64,000 nucleotides of DNA. It comes from Lampris incognitus (Eukaryota > Chordata > Actinopteri > Lampriformes > Lampridae). Positions 1 to 11,679 of the stretch are shown piece by piece. The stretch lies in NCBI RefSeq assembly GCF_029633865.1, contig NC_079211.1, forward strand, positions 10,056,913-10,120,912. Direction: 5' to 3'. A program made the position numbers and the translations under genes. Numbering within the stretch: position 1 is the first letter of the stretch; each line of letters begins with the position of its first letter. The notes below the pieces were generated by a model. That model ran no database searches. It saw nothing but the letters and a program-made list of their open reading frames with translations, and was not told the origin of the DNA.

Positions 1-29
1 TTTGGTTTTCTTTTTGGTTTTTTTAAACA

Positions 30-376
30 GCGATAAGCGCGGTCGCCTCACAGCAAGACGGTCCTGGGTTCGAGCCCCGCTGGGGGGGTGGAGAGTCCAA
101 CCTTGGGGGTCGTCCCGGGTCGTCCCCTGTGTGGAGTTTGCCTGTTCTCCCCGTGTCTGGGTGGGTTTCCTCCGGGGGCTCCGGTTTCCTCCCACAGTCC
201 AAAGACCATGTAGGTCAGGGAATCGGACTCACTAAATTGCCCCTAGGTGTGAATGAGTCTGCCCTGAGACAGACTGGTGACCTATCTGGGGGTGTCTCCC
301 CGCCTTCCGCCCTATGTCATGCTGGGATAGGCTCCAGCATCCTGCGACCCTAATTAGGATAAACGGGCGGATGGAC
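30..376 (+). repeat. DANA/Mermaid-like tRNA-derived SINE, copy 1 (long tail)
   Basis: The head carries a tRNA B-box-like GGTTCGAGCCCC, then the conserved core (TGTGGAGTTTGC, CCTCCGGGGGCTCCGG, CAGTCCAAAGACCATG). It ends in the L2-type tail GGATAGGCTCCAGCATCC ... GGATAAACGGGCGGATGG. The 5' end is slightly truncated. The family is recognised from memory of fish SINEs; about twelve copies occur in this window. Confidence 0.8.
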
Positions 377-1650
377 GAACTGACCATTCGATGTTGAGGT
401 CGGTCGAGCCTGGCTGCAATCTGATTGGCTGAAACGTGCCCGTTGTTTTTCTCCGTCTAAGGGAGGCAGGCAACGCCGGTGGCGCTAGCACTCCACGACC
501 ACGAGACGGCGCGGAGGACATCAACTGCCCGTTGTAACGCCTCACTGCACCAGCTAAAGAAGCGAAACACGGGCTGTTTCGATAACAAGGGGCAACGGCA
601 AAACCCAATAAAGACAACAGCCGTGGCAATAACAAAACTCTGTTGTCTTTATTATATTTATTTGGAGGCCAGGCTTCCTCCGTCCCCCCCCCCCCCCCGA
701 GAGAAACCGCCTCCGCATGCCGGCGCCCTATTAGAGCGGACCCAGAATGACTAATCAGCCGAGCACAGCAACGCTCTCACCCCGACATCGTTTAAAAACA
801 ACACGGCACAGCAGCCTCGAGCCGCGGACGGGACGGGAAGACGCCTCGCCGCCGCCCCCTTATCCGCCGCCCCGTCCATTACGCCGTCCAACGCCGCGAG
901 AGTGTCTTCCTGCAGCCGTCAGCGCGGACGCCTCAAGACGCTCTTGTGATGCAGCGTAAACCTCGTCTATTCCTGATAGCAGGGTCTGGCGTGGCAGCGG
1001 CGTGGGTATTTCTGAACCAGCGTGTTGATTCATTGCGCGGTATCGGCCTCGAGACGTTGGGGGTTTTTTTTTTCCTTCTTCCTCTCTCTGACCTTTTCAC
1101 ATTTTTGGGACCTTAATCCGTTCCAGGCGAGCTTTATTTTCCATTCCAACTCATAAATGTTGGTTTCCACTCGTTCTGTATTGATCCGGTTATTTCCCGC
1201 TTGACCTCCGACCTTACACTTGAGGGGCTGGGGGCAGGACGAGGGCAGCACTTCCCGCACCTGCCCTACAGTAGAGGTAGCCTATTGACAATTGGGACCG
1301 TATAACCCCTCCCCCACCCCACCCCCCCCACACACACACACAATCAGATGGGCTGTTCCAACATCAGCTGGGCCACGGCCGGCCAGTCGAACCCCCCCCC
1401 CCCCCCACCACCACCACCGTTGTTTGCTTGTATTGCTGGCCCTGCCAGATCGCCGGTCCGAGCCTGCACAGAGCTTCGACTTGATCCAAGCATATGTTCT
1501 GCTGAAGTGTTATTGAGCAAGAAACTACAACCCGAGTTCTCATTGCATCGTTGCCCCCCCCCCCCCATCAACACCACACACACACACAGGAGGACTGGGA
1601 CCATCCATTTACACAACATTCACAATTTATACAAACTTCATTTTATATAT
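377..1650. other. No gene recognised; unique-looking sequence with homopolymer runs
   Basis: Short open frames here have no recognisable domains. The stretch holds C runs near 686-700, 1392-1406 and 1554-1566, and short CA runs near 1330 and 1577. If the mgat4b first exon at 11 kb belongs to a gene running left, this is probably intron. Confidence 0.5.
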
Positions 1651-1655
1651 ATAGA

Positions 1656-1747
<92 letters not shown>

Positions 1748-1807
1748 ACAGAGAGAGACAGGGGGAGAGAGACGGGGAGACAGGGGGGGAGAGAGAGACA
1801 GAGAAAA

Positions 1808-1843
<36 letters not shown>

Positions 1844-1880
1844 CGATGGAGAGAGAGAGACAGACAGAGAGAGACAGGGG

Positions 1881-1914
<34 letters not shown>

Positions 1915-1931
1915 CGGGGGGGTACAGAGAG

Positions 1932-1979
<48 letters not shown>

Positions 1980-2018
1980 GGGGGGGGGGTACAGAGAGAG
2001 CGAGAGAGAGATTATATT
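1656..2018. repeat. Compound (GA)n microsatellite
   Basis: About 360 bases of GA repeats interspersed with GACA, GGGGGAGA and GCGA variants. Several frames stay open only because the repeat has no stops; they are not genes. Confidence 0.95.
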
Positions 2019-2079
2019 GTATGACGATATAAAGAGGTGATCCAAACAGGTTTCCAGCTGTCCTATTAGCCAATTCTGA

Positions 2080-2362
2080 ACACACACACACACACACACA
2101 CACACACTCATCATAACATAACAGGTGATTTCAACTTTTGTGTAAAGCCTGTTAGTATCCATGGTGACAGATATAATTAACCCATAGGTGCGAAGCTACA
2201 CACTCACACACACACACACACACACACACACAATAGCAGGCACGCCAATGATGTACATCTCTGGAGTTATAATAACATATATCATTCCCTTCATATCAAC
2301 AGTAGAAGTCTGTTTCCAGGGAAACGATAAGAAGTTTTGGAGGAGTCCACATACTCGTCCAC

Positions 2363-2410
<48 letters not shown>
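2080..2410. repeat. (CA)n and (GT)n microsatellite cluster
   Basis: CA runs at about 2080-2107 and 2203-2232, and a GT run at about 2364-2410, separated by unremarkable sequence. Confidence 0.95.
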
Positions 2411-2413
<3 letters not shown>

Positions 2414-2517
2414 ACTCGGGCCTTTATGCCGGGTCGCGTTGGTCAGAGGCTGCTGAGACACGGCCAGTCACGGCCTCCGAATCCGGTTCCTTTACCCGCA
2501 GACCCAGAGAGCAAAAC

Positions 2518-2914
2518 TGCTGTGGCCCGGACCCGTCCCGCACCCGACACTTTCATCCGGCCCACATACGGCGTGGAATGATGGCACTTGGGCGGTCCGC
2601 TCCCGTTTGCCAGATCTGGGCCAGAACCAAGCCATAGCAACGCCGCATGTGCCACATACTTGCCAAAGGTGGCCCGTATCTGTTTTGTGATATTTGGGCC
2701 ATATTCACCATTTACCCCACGGGCCACTTCAGGGTCACATCCAGATCACATGTTGCCCAGAGCACCGCGTCTTTGCCAGAAAAGGCCCCCATCTGATTTG
2801 GCATATTTGGGCCATGTGGGCCACTTCAGGCTCACATCCATTTTGTCAGGGCCAGAAGAAGGCCACCAGTGCCGCATCACGGCCTGAAGTGGCCCACATC
2901 CGGATGCTATCTGG
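2518..2914 (+). mobile_element. Dispersed repeat, probable non-autonomous DNA transposon, copy 1
   Basis: The sequence is closely repeated at 24675-25073. Shared landmarks are CGTGGAATGATGGCACTTGG, TTTGCCAGATCTGGGCCAGA and GTCAGGGCCAGAAGAAGGCC. Internal modules such as GGCCACTTCAGG recur, and an inverted form (CCTGAAGTGGCC) lies near the end. The superfamily is not recognised. Confidence 0.7.
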
Positions 2915-2956
<42 letters not shown>

Positions 2957-3035
2957 CTCCTGTTTCCACAGTTTATCTGTGGGACTTCTTGTAGTAAAGG
3001 GGAATATCAGTGTCAATACCCCCCCCCCACCACTA

Positions 3036-3112
<77 letters not shown>

Positions 3113-3208
3113 CTCTCAGTTTCTGTAATATTGACCTAAAAGTCATAGATACCCTAGTATCACTCACACTGCTTCCCAAAAGGTATCACACACACACACA
3201 CACACACA

Positions 3209-3255
<47 letters not shown>

Positions 3256-3333
3256 CTCCTGTTTCCACAGTTTATCTGTGGGACTTCTTGTAGTAAAGGG
3301 GAATATCAGTGTCAATACCCCCCACCACTACCA

Positions 3334-3374
<41 letters not shown>
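2915..3374. repeat. (CA)n arrays separated by a duplicated ~83-bp spacer
   Basis: CA runs lie at about 2915-2955, 3039-3111, 3185-3255 and 3334-3374. The spacer containing CAGTTTATCTGTGGGACTTC occurs twice, at 2956-3037 and 3255-3335, nearly unchanged. This suggests a local duplication between CA tracts. Confidence 0.9.
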
Positions 3375-3379
<5 letters not shown>

Positions 3380-3526
3380 ATCAGGGTGATGAGGGCAGGA
3401 ATGAGAGAGGAGTGAAAGGAGAGAGGAGGCGAGGGACCTCCGGCGCAGCATTGGGACTATCCTTGTTGTCTGTCTCTCCCCTCCTGAACCGACTGACACA
3501 GACGACAGGAAACCTGAGAGCAGGAC

Positions 3527-3731
3527 GGAGATCCCAGGTCCTCCATCCTGCTCCACCCACACAGCACGGAGATCCCAGGTCCTCCGTCCTGCTCCACCCA
3601 CACAGCACGGAGATCCCAGGTCCTCCGTCCTGCTCCACCCACACAGCACGGAGATCCCAGGTCCTCCGTCCTGCTCCACCCACACAGCACGGAGATCCCA
3701 GGTCCTCCATCCTGCTCCACCCACACAGCAC
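3527..3731. repeat. 41-bp tandem repeat, about 5 copies
   Basis: The unit begins GGAGATCCCAGGTCCTCC and ends CACCCACACAGCAC. Units differ by single bases (CCATCC versus CCGTCC). Minus-strand open frames here simply read through the repeat. Confidence 0.95.
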
Positions 3732-3739
3732 TGTTACAC

Positions 3740-6214
3740 CCCACAGCACGTACTGTAGTACCACAGTACACACTGGTACACATGGTACACAGACAACAGT
3801 ACCTCTAACAGACTAACATAGTACCACAGTACACACTGGTACACATGGTACACAGACAACAGTACCTCTAACAGTACTAACATAGTACCACAGTACACAC
3901 TGATACACATGGTACACAGACAACAGTACCTCTAACAGTACTAACATAGTACCACAGTACACACTGATACACATGGTACACAGACAACAGTACCTCTAAC
4001 AGACTAACATAGTACCACAGTACACACTGGTACACATGGTGCACAGACGACAGTACCTCTAACAGTACTAACATAGTACCACAGTACACACTGATACACA
4101 TGGTACACAGACAACAGTACCTCTAACAGTACTAACATAGTACCACAGTACACACTGGTACACATGGTACACAGACGACAGTACCTCTAGCAGTACTAAC
4201 AAAGTACCACAGTACACACTGGTACACATGGTGCACAGACGACAGTACCTCTAACAGTACTAACAAAGTACCACAGTACACACTGATACACAGAAAACAG
4301 TACCTCTAACAGTACTAACATAGTACCACAGTACACACTGGCACACATGGTACACAGACGACAGTACCTCTAGCAGTACTAACAAAGTACCACAGTACAT
4401 ACTTATACACATGGTACACAGACAACAGTACCTCTAACAGTACTAACAAAGTACCACAGTACACACTGATACACATGGTACACAGACAACAGTACCTCTA
4501 ACAAACTAACATAGTACCACAGTACACACTGGTACACAGACAACAGTACCTCTAAGACTAACATAGTACCACAGTAGACACGGTACACAGACAACAGTAC
4601 CTCTAACAGTACTAACAAAGTACCACAGTACAAACTGATACACATGGTACACAGACAACAGTACCTCTAACAGTACTAACATAGTACCACAGTACACACT
4701 GGTACACAGACAACAGTACCTCTAACAGTACTAACAAAGTACCACAGTACACACTGATACACATGGTACACAGACAACAGTACCTCTAACAGACTAACAG
4801 TACCACAGTACACACTGATACACATAGTACACAGACAACAGTACCTCTAACAGTACTAACAAAGTACCACAGTACACACTGGTACACATGGTACACAGAC
4901 AACAGTACCTCTAACAAACTAACATAGTACCACAGTACATACTGGTACACATGGTACACAGACAACAGTACCTCTAACAGACTACCATAGTACCACAGTA
5001 CATACTGGTACACATGGTACACAGACAACAGTACCTCTAGCAGTACTAACAAAGTACCACAGTACATACTGGTACACATGGTACACAGACAACAGTACCT
5101 CTAGCAGTACTAACAAAGTACCACAGTACACACTGATACACATGGTACACAGACAACAGTACCTCTAACAGACTAACATAGTACCACAGTACACACTGAT
5201 ACACATGGTACACAGACAACAGTACCTCTAACAGACTAACATAGTGCCACAGTACACACTGGTACACATAGTACACAGACAACAGTACCTCTAACAGTAC
5301 TAACATAGTACCACAGTACACACTGGTACACATGGTACACAGACAACAGTACCTCTAACAGACTAACAGTACCACAGTACACACTGATACACATGGTACA
5401 CAGACAACAGTACCTCTAAGACTAACACAGTACCACAGTACACACTGGTACACATGGTACACAGACAACAGTACCTCTAAGACTAACATAGTACCACAGT
5501 ACACACTGATACACATGGTACACAGACAACAGTACCTCTAACAGTACTAACAAAGTACCACAGTACACACTGGTACACAGACAACAGTACCTCTAACAGT
5601 ACTAACAAAGTACCACAATACATACTGGTACACATAGTACACAGGCAACAGTACCTCTAACAGACTAACAGTACCACAGTACACACTGGTACACATGGTA
5701 AACAGACAACAGTACCTCTAACAGACTACCATAGTACCACAGTACATACTGGTACACATGGTACACAGACAACAGTACCTCTAAAAGTACTAACAAAGTA
5801 CCACAGTACACACTGGTACACATGGTACACAGACAACAGTACCTCTAAAAGTACTAACAAAGTACCACAGTACACACTGATACACATGGTACACAGACAA
5901 CAGTACCTCTAACAGTACTAACACAGTACCACAGTACACACTGGTACACATGGTACACAGACAACAGTACCTCTAACAAACTAACATCGTACCACAGTAC
6001 ACACTGGTACACATGGTACACAGACAACAGTACCTCTAACAGTACTAACATAGTACCACAGTACACACTGATACACATAGTACACAGACAACAGTACCTC
6101 TAACAGTACTAACAAAGTACCACAGTACACACTGGTACACATGGTACACAGACAACAGTACCTCTAACAGTACTAACACAGTACCACAGTACACACTGGT
6201 ACACATGGTACACA
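3740..6214. repeat. 65-bp minisatellite, roughly 40 copies
   Basis: The unit is about 65 bp and contains AGTACCACAGTACACACTGG, TACACATGGTACACAGACAA and CAGTACCTCTAACAGTACTA. Variants of 54-62 bp lack ACATGGTACAC or the AGT of CAGTACTA. Many GTAC palindromes occur. Open frames on the minus strand change frame between units and are not genes. One diverged copy lies on the other strand at about 34995-35105. Confidence 0.97.
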
Positions 6215-6318
6215 TACTAATGTTGATGTGATTTCATGTCTTTGCAACAATATTCACCGTGTGCATCGAATAGGAGCAGAGCAAGGATAATGAAACTGAA
6301 ACTGAGCCCTGGCTCTGC

Positions 6319-6320
<2 letters not shown>

Positions 6321-6411
<91 letters not shown>
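6321..6411. repeat. (GT)n microsatellite, ~45 units
   Basis: An uninterrupted GT run of about 90 bases. A GCCC-type run (6516-6542) and a second GT run (6615-6640) follow. Confidence 0.97.
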
Positions 6412-6641
6412 ACACAGGGGCATGGCCAAGCATGTGAAAACAGGCTACGACAAACTGCCAGGGTCTGAGCGAGGCAGATGCATCATCTAATTACTATGAG
6501 CTGTCTGCCGGTTCCCCGCCCGCCCGCCCGCCCCCGCCCGCCCGCGCACGCGCACACGCATGAATTACGGTGAGCTCACAACACATTTCTGTTCATGAAT
6601 ATTTTGATATATCTCTGTGTGTGTGTGTGTGTGTGTGTGTC

Positions 6642-7102
6642 AGCTCACACCGCTCCTCCTCCAGGTGGCGCACCCGGTCCCCTGACGTCACACCCGGCTC
6701 ACCCAGGTAGATAACGAGCGGAGCGGGGGGGGGGGGAGGGGGTGTTCCCCACGTGAAGAAGAAATGAAGCTCATTAAGCTGGCCGGTGCCGAGTCGTGAG
6801 ACGTGACACGTCCGCCGGGCGGCCAAGGTTCGAGCAGGTCCGAGTCCAACCACGGGCGAAAACAACGTCCGTCTTGTTGCGGGGGACACAAATACTTTTC
6901 TGCCGCACGAATATAAAAACTCCGGCCCATTCAGGCCCTGAGAACAGGGACAGGCTCCCGCCTGAGTGGGTCCTTCAAAGCTGGCTTTGTCTCACTGGGA
7001 GCGAGAGCCTCACACTGGACGCCTGTCTAGATGTGCAGCGACGTGTGTGACACACGGTCCATATGCCGAGTGACCGGTATGTGCTGTCCATAAGCAGGAG
7101 TA
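6642..7102. other. No gene recognised
   Basis: GC-rich sequence with a G run at 6725-6735 and no recognisable coding or repeat family. Confidence 0.4.

Positions 7103-7139
<37 letters not shown>
7103..7139. repeat. (TA)n microsatellite
   Basis: Uninterrupted TA run. Confidence 0.95.
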
Positions 7140-7140
<1 letters not shown>

Positions 7141-7186
7141 ACCATCTGCATACCTACAGAGTAATATACAGTCTGTATGTTTGCAG

Positions 7187-7525
7187 CATGGCGGCCCAGT
7201 GGTTAGCGCTGTCCCTTCACAGCAACAAGGTCCTGGGTTCGAACGCCGGGGTTGTCCCAAGCTTGGGGGGGTCATCCCGGGTCGTCCTCTGTGTGGAGTT
7301 GGCATCTTCCCCCTCGTGTTCCGGTTTCCCCCCACCGTCAGAAAGACATGCGTGTTGGGGTGAGTACTCGTGTCTGTGCCCCTGAGCAAGGCATGGCAGG
7401 ATGAACCGGCAGCGTTGGGCCCCGGGGCGCTGCACGGCGGCTGCCCACTGCTCCTAGCCACACAGCTAGCATGGGTTAAACGCAGAGCCAGAATTGCCCC
7501 ACGGGGATCAATGAAGTATCTCAAA
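7187..7525 (+). repeat. DANA/Mermaid-like SINE, copy 2 (short tail)
   Basis: The head has GCGGCCCAGTGGTTAGCGC and GGTCCTGGGTTCGAACGCC, then GTGTGGAGTTGGCATC. It ends in a different tail (CTGAGCAAGGCATGGCAG ... GCCCCACGGGGATCAATGAA) instead of the L2-like GGATAAGCGG tail. Copies at 14124 and 21171 share this tail type. Confidence 0.75.
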
Positions 7526-7595
7526 CCTCAGATACGTATGGCGCACCGTCTACTGTTCAGATGTGAAGGGATTTACTCCACCCTGCATGGGTAGC

Positions 7596-8650
7596 CGTGC
7601 TCCGCTTCCGGTGTGGGAAGATGGCGGCGCGAGCTTACGTTTGCGGCGGCCTCACCCAGTGCCTTTGTCCACGTCTAAGTTTGTTGGCTGGGGGAGCTGG
7701 CGCTGGATCGGCTGGGGGAGCTTGGCCTGCTGGGTCCGGCGGGCCCAGGGACCACGGCCCCTTGCCCGGAGCTGTGCCCGAAGAGGAAACACCGAGGGCG
7801 GTCGGACAGGACGCGGAAGCGGGGCAGGCTAAGCTAACTGCTAGCCCATGCAGACCGGCAGTCACCCTGGTGTTCGCTCTCTTGGACAGTGATTTTTTTG
7901 TGCGTGGATATGTTGGATACATGTGTTTTTGTAGTTTTTGTAGTATGGATATGTGTTTTTGTAGTTTTTGTAGTATGGATATGTGTTTTTGTAGTTTGGA
8001 TACATGTGTTTTTGTAGTTTTTGCAGTATGGATATGTGTTTTTGTAGTTTTTGTAGTATGGATATGTGTTTTTGTAGTTTGGATACATGTGTTTTTGTAG
8101 TTTTTGTAGTATGGATATGTGTTTTTGTAGTTTTTGTAGTTTGGATACATGTGTTTTTGTGGTTTTTGCAGTATGGATATGTGTTTTTGTAGTTTAGATA
8201 CATGTGTTTTTGTGGTTTTTGCAGTATGGATATGTGTTTTTGCAGTTTTTGTAGTATGGATATGTGTTTTTGCAGTATGGATACAAGTGTTTTTGTAGGT
8301 TTTGTAGTTTGGATATGTGTTTTTGCAGTTTTTGTAGTATGGATATGTGTTTTTGCAGTTTTTGTAGTTTGGATATGTGTTTTTGCAGTTTTTGTAGTAT
8401 GGATATGTGTTTTTGCAGTATGGATACATGTGTTTTTGTAGTTTTTGCAGTATGGATACATGTGTTTTTGTGGTTTTTGCAGTATGGATATGTGTTTTTG
8501 CAGTATGGATATGTGTTTTTGTAGTTTTTGCAGTACGGATATGTGTTTTTGTCTCTGTGTCGCCCCGCTGTGTGCTGGGGGGAAACGACATTTCGTTTCG
8601 TTTCATGTGTGCAGGTGCACGGTTGGGACGGAGCAGGATTCCACGTTCTG
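7596..8650 (+). repeat. Dispersed element with a YY1-like head, expanded by an internal 30-bp minisatellite
   Basis: The head reads CTTCCGGTGTGGGAAGATGG followed by CGGCG, an AAGATGGCGGC YY1-type motif as seen in LINE 5' ends. The tail has GACATTTCGTTTCGTTTCAT. A second copy lies at 55752-56590 with the same head, middle (TTGGACAGTGATTTTTT) and tail. Between them, 7918-8552 is a minisatellite of ATGTGTTTTTGTAGTTTTTG-type units, 30 bp long with shorter variants. The long minus-strand frame across it is repeat read-through. Confidence 0.75.
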
Positions 8651-9171
8651 GGCTCCATGTTGTCCTCCGACCACCGGGCCTACGTACGCCGTGTGGTCTG
8701 GGCCGGCGCTGTGAAGACCAGGTTTCTCGGATAGCGTCTGTCCACCGTGGATCTGCCACTTTACGGACCGCCCAGCGGTGGAGCCCTCTTCTTCCTAACA
8801 GCCCCCACAGGGCCGCCGTTTCCCGCGGAACCGTCTCGCCTCACTGTGCGAAGGAGGTGTGCTGGGAGACTAAAATCCCTCCCCTCTTTCACTTGGTGGG
8901 TATGAAAACCTGGCAAAAGGCTCTCCAAGTCTGCCCGGGACGGCTTTGCTGGTTGGTTGGTAACCTGATCCCGTCACAGATTACGCTCGCTTCCTCGTCC
9001 CCGGGGCTGCCTCATGGATTCCTGCCCCGGCGGTGCTGCGCCGAGGCCCTGCAGAATCCAGCGGCCCCGGGGTCCCGTTGGAACAAATATATCAAAGAAC
9101 CTCGATGCAATCACTTCTGATCCAACTGCTGGCCTGGCTGCACTCATTTCCCCCCAAGTGCTGGCTGGCAC

Positions 9172-9228
<57 letters not shown>

Positions 9229-9990
9229 TACATAGACATGTGCTCGGTCACACATGCCGGCACACGGCCCCCTAGTTAATTACCAGCAGTTTAAAACTAT
9301 GTGAGCCAGCTTCCTGCACTCGACGCCGCTGGCGGCACACAGGACGGAGGAGGCCATGGCACGCCTACCGCAGGAAACCACGGCGACTACGGCACGGCAG
9401 CTTTGACATGGCATGGCAACCATTGCAACTATGACAGCAACGAGGACGCTCTGCCGGGGTGGTGTGTGTGTGTGGGGGGGGGGGTCCCTCTACAAAAGCT
9501 GTGGCACCAGCAGACCCAGGAGAATGTGGTGGCTAGGCCAGACAGGGGGAGCCTAGGTGTGCTCAGGCTGTGGTGGAGCAGGTGCAGCTCCACCATGTGT
9601 GTGTGTATTTGGGGTGTGTGGTTGGGGTGGGGGTTGGGGTGGGGGTGCCAGTAGAGCCATCTGGGCACAAGAGAGCGGGGGATCGGCTTTAAAGTGCCTC
9701 TTCTGTGCGGGTGAATCTCTAGGAACAGGCATTAGTCACAGCCCTATCAGATTCCTCTGAAATTTGGCACCGTGTCCGGTGGATTGTGAAGGCGGCCAGC
9801 CAGGCAGCCCCCCCAACCCCGGTGAAGGAGGCCTGCCTGCCCCCCCCCCCCCCCGGTGAAGGAGGGCTGCCTGGCGGCTTTCACACGGGGGGCAGAACGT
9901 CTCCTGTGCTCTGCCTCCTCTGTTTGTCCTGCTCTCCGAGTCCCCACCCCTGTGTTTTGGCCCAAACACTAAATGTTTTCCACACAAGCG
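8651..9990. other. No gene recognised; contains a (CA)n run
   Basis: It contains a CA run at 9175-9222, a G run at 9475-9485 and a duplicated GGTGAAGGAGG-type segment near 9818-9865. No exon with both splice sites and a recognisable protein was found on either strand. Confidence 0.4.
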
Positions 9991-9999
9991 TGTTTCGGT

Positions 10000-11205
10000 G
10001 ATCGCCGGTCACGGCCGGGCTTACATAACTGCGGCCTCGGGGGTGGGGACGGGGGGGGGGAGGAGGTGCGCAGGGTGCTGCACGGCTCCGGGTGCTGCGG
10101 GCTCGGACACCCGGGCACCACAGACCGACACGGTCACGTCGGCTTGTTCAAGCGCTCGTGTTGACGCCACATTTGGCGAAGGGCACGGCTCGCCTCGCCT
10201 CGCGCCGTACCCGGCTCGCCTCGCGGCGTACCCGGCTCGCCTCGCGCCGTACCCTCTGGTAGGAGTCAGAAAGGGTTGCGAGCGAGCGAGCGCCCGAGAC
10301 AGCACGGCACAAGCCGAACCGCGCGCGCCCCAACTTGTACGGGCAACTTCTAAAACCCCCCCCACCACCACCACCACCCCCACCCTGCCCTCACCCACAA
10401 GCTGCGCACTAAAACCGGTGGAGGGGAAATAAAAGAAAGTTAAGCTGAAATGCGGATTTTTTTTTAAATTTTTTTTAAAAATTTTGCAGAGACGTCGCGT
10501 GCACGAACCCCGGCCGGCGGAAGCTGGTTTAAAAGACGGGTGACGACGCGGCCGGCCGGAGCACCAGCACCCAGCGGACCCGCGTCTGCGAGCAAGTGCA
10601 GCACGGCTCGGAGGCGACCGGCAGAAATACCCCGCGGGGAGGGGGGGGCGCCACCGCCACTTCCACCCCCCCGTCACAAACTGCACATGGCGACGGACAG
10701 ACACAGGTTCAATCGCCAAACGCTGACACGGGTTGTAGCCTGTGTGTGTGTGGGGGGGGGGGTGTGCAAACGATAGGAAGAGAAGGAGGGGGGGGCTGGT
10801 CAATAAAGCAGAACCAGCACAGGGGACTAAAACGCACGACATAAAGGAAGGTTACAAATTAACAAGGAGGCGTGTTGTCACTGAATGACCGCGGCCGACC
10901 GGCAGACCGACAGACTCCGCCGCCGGACGCCCCAAACAACCCGAACACATGGACCGGGAATCCGGTATCCACGACACGGCTGCAACACACGCATACACAC
11001 GCACGCACGCACACACACGCCCCCGCCCATGTCGTGCGTTACAACCGAGCGCGCCTTACCTTTGGAGCTGCTGAATGCGGTGTACCAGGACAGGGAGACC
11101 AGTCCGCATAGCCCGAACAACAAGACCGTCAGGAAGGTGCCATTTCGGAGCCTCATCTCCGGATCCCCGGGCTCATGTCCGAACCGAGAGCGAGGGTAGC
11201 TAAGG

Positions 11206-11239
<34 letters not shown>

Positions 11240-11600
11240 TTTTTTTTTTTTGTGGCTCGTTTGCAGACAGACAGACAGGCGGACAGACGGAGAGCGCGCG
11301 AGCAGGCGGGTTTGACTCGTGACGCCCGGCTGTCGGAGCGGCGGACTGGACGCGTTCCTCACTGCGCGGCGCTCCGCACGGACGCGTTCATACAGGCTAC
11401 GAGGCGCGCGGGGAGGGGTTGCCGGAGAGGGGAGGGGGTTGTTTTTCTCTACCACTCACCAGAGAGAGAGAGAGAGGGGGGGGGGGGAGGGGGGGAGAGA
11501 GAGGGAGGGAGGGAGGGGCTGAAAGGGGGGGCTTTGAAATAACTCGAGGGGGCGTTAGATTATGACGCAAGAGCGCGCCGATTATTTGTTGCTTATCGTT
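10000..11600. promoter_or_regulatory. CpG-rich region around the mgat4b-like first exon
   Basis: The stretch is dense in CG dinucleotides, unlike the flanking DNA. It holds three ~21-bp direct repeats (GGCTCGCCTCGCG-type, 10187-10254). On the minus strand, the probable 5' UTR (11157 upward) contains a (GA)n tract (11201-11233 as CT) and a poly-A stretch. It is inferred to be the CpG-island promoter of the minus-strand gene; no transcription start can be fixed. Confidence 0.55.
11060..11156 (-). CDS. mgat4b: First coding exon of an MGAT4-family GlcNAc-transferase (mgat4b-like)
   Basis: The minus-strand ATG at 11156-11154 opens a 32-codon exon ending at a strong donor (G|GTAAGG, intron from 11059), phase 1. 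The peptide starts MRLRNGTFLTVLLFGLCGLV and continues SLSWYTAF. This is the short cytosolic tail (MRLRNGT) plus a type II signal anchor of the alpha-1,3-mannosyl-glycoprotein beta-1,4-N-acetylglucosaminyltransferase (GnT-IV) family. From memory, the FLT..LLF..LC pattern fits MGAT4B better than MGAT4A. GnT-IV adds a beta-1,4 GlcNAc branch to N-glycans in the Golgi. No further exon was recognised in 1-11059, so intron 1 probably exceeds 11 kb, or this could be an isolated duplicate of the first exon. Confidence 0.75.
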
Positions 11601-11679
11601 CATTACCAAGTTTTTCTTTAACATGTGTTGCCCCGGTCGCCATCGTCTGACCCGGAAGTCGCAGCAAGGCCTGTTATAA

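Noticed and set aside
1551..2162. Long open frames on both strands over the GA/CT repeat
   Set aside because: They encode only RE- or SL-type dipeptide runs and exist because the repeat lacks stop codons.
3877..6078. Minus-strand frames resembling hydrophobic membrane peptides (VLLEVLLSVYHVYQ-type)
   Set aside because: They read through the 65-bp minisatellite. 65 is not a multiple of 3, so the frame drifts and no continuous protein is possible.
3527..6214. CRISPR-like regular repeats
   Set aside because: The units are contiguous tandem repeats without unique spacers, in a vertebrate genome.
7635..8759. 374-codon minus-strand frame with KNTYPYCKNYKNT-type repeats
   Set aside because: It is a translation of the 30-bp minisatellite plus flanking repeat; no family resemblance and no splice context.
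10021..10842. 273-codon minus-strand frame near the CpG region
   Set aside because: Its composition is that of GC-rich non-coding DNA; there is no recognisable domain and it does not join the mgat4b-like exon at the donor.
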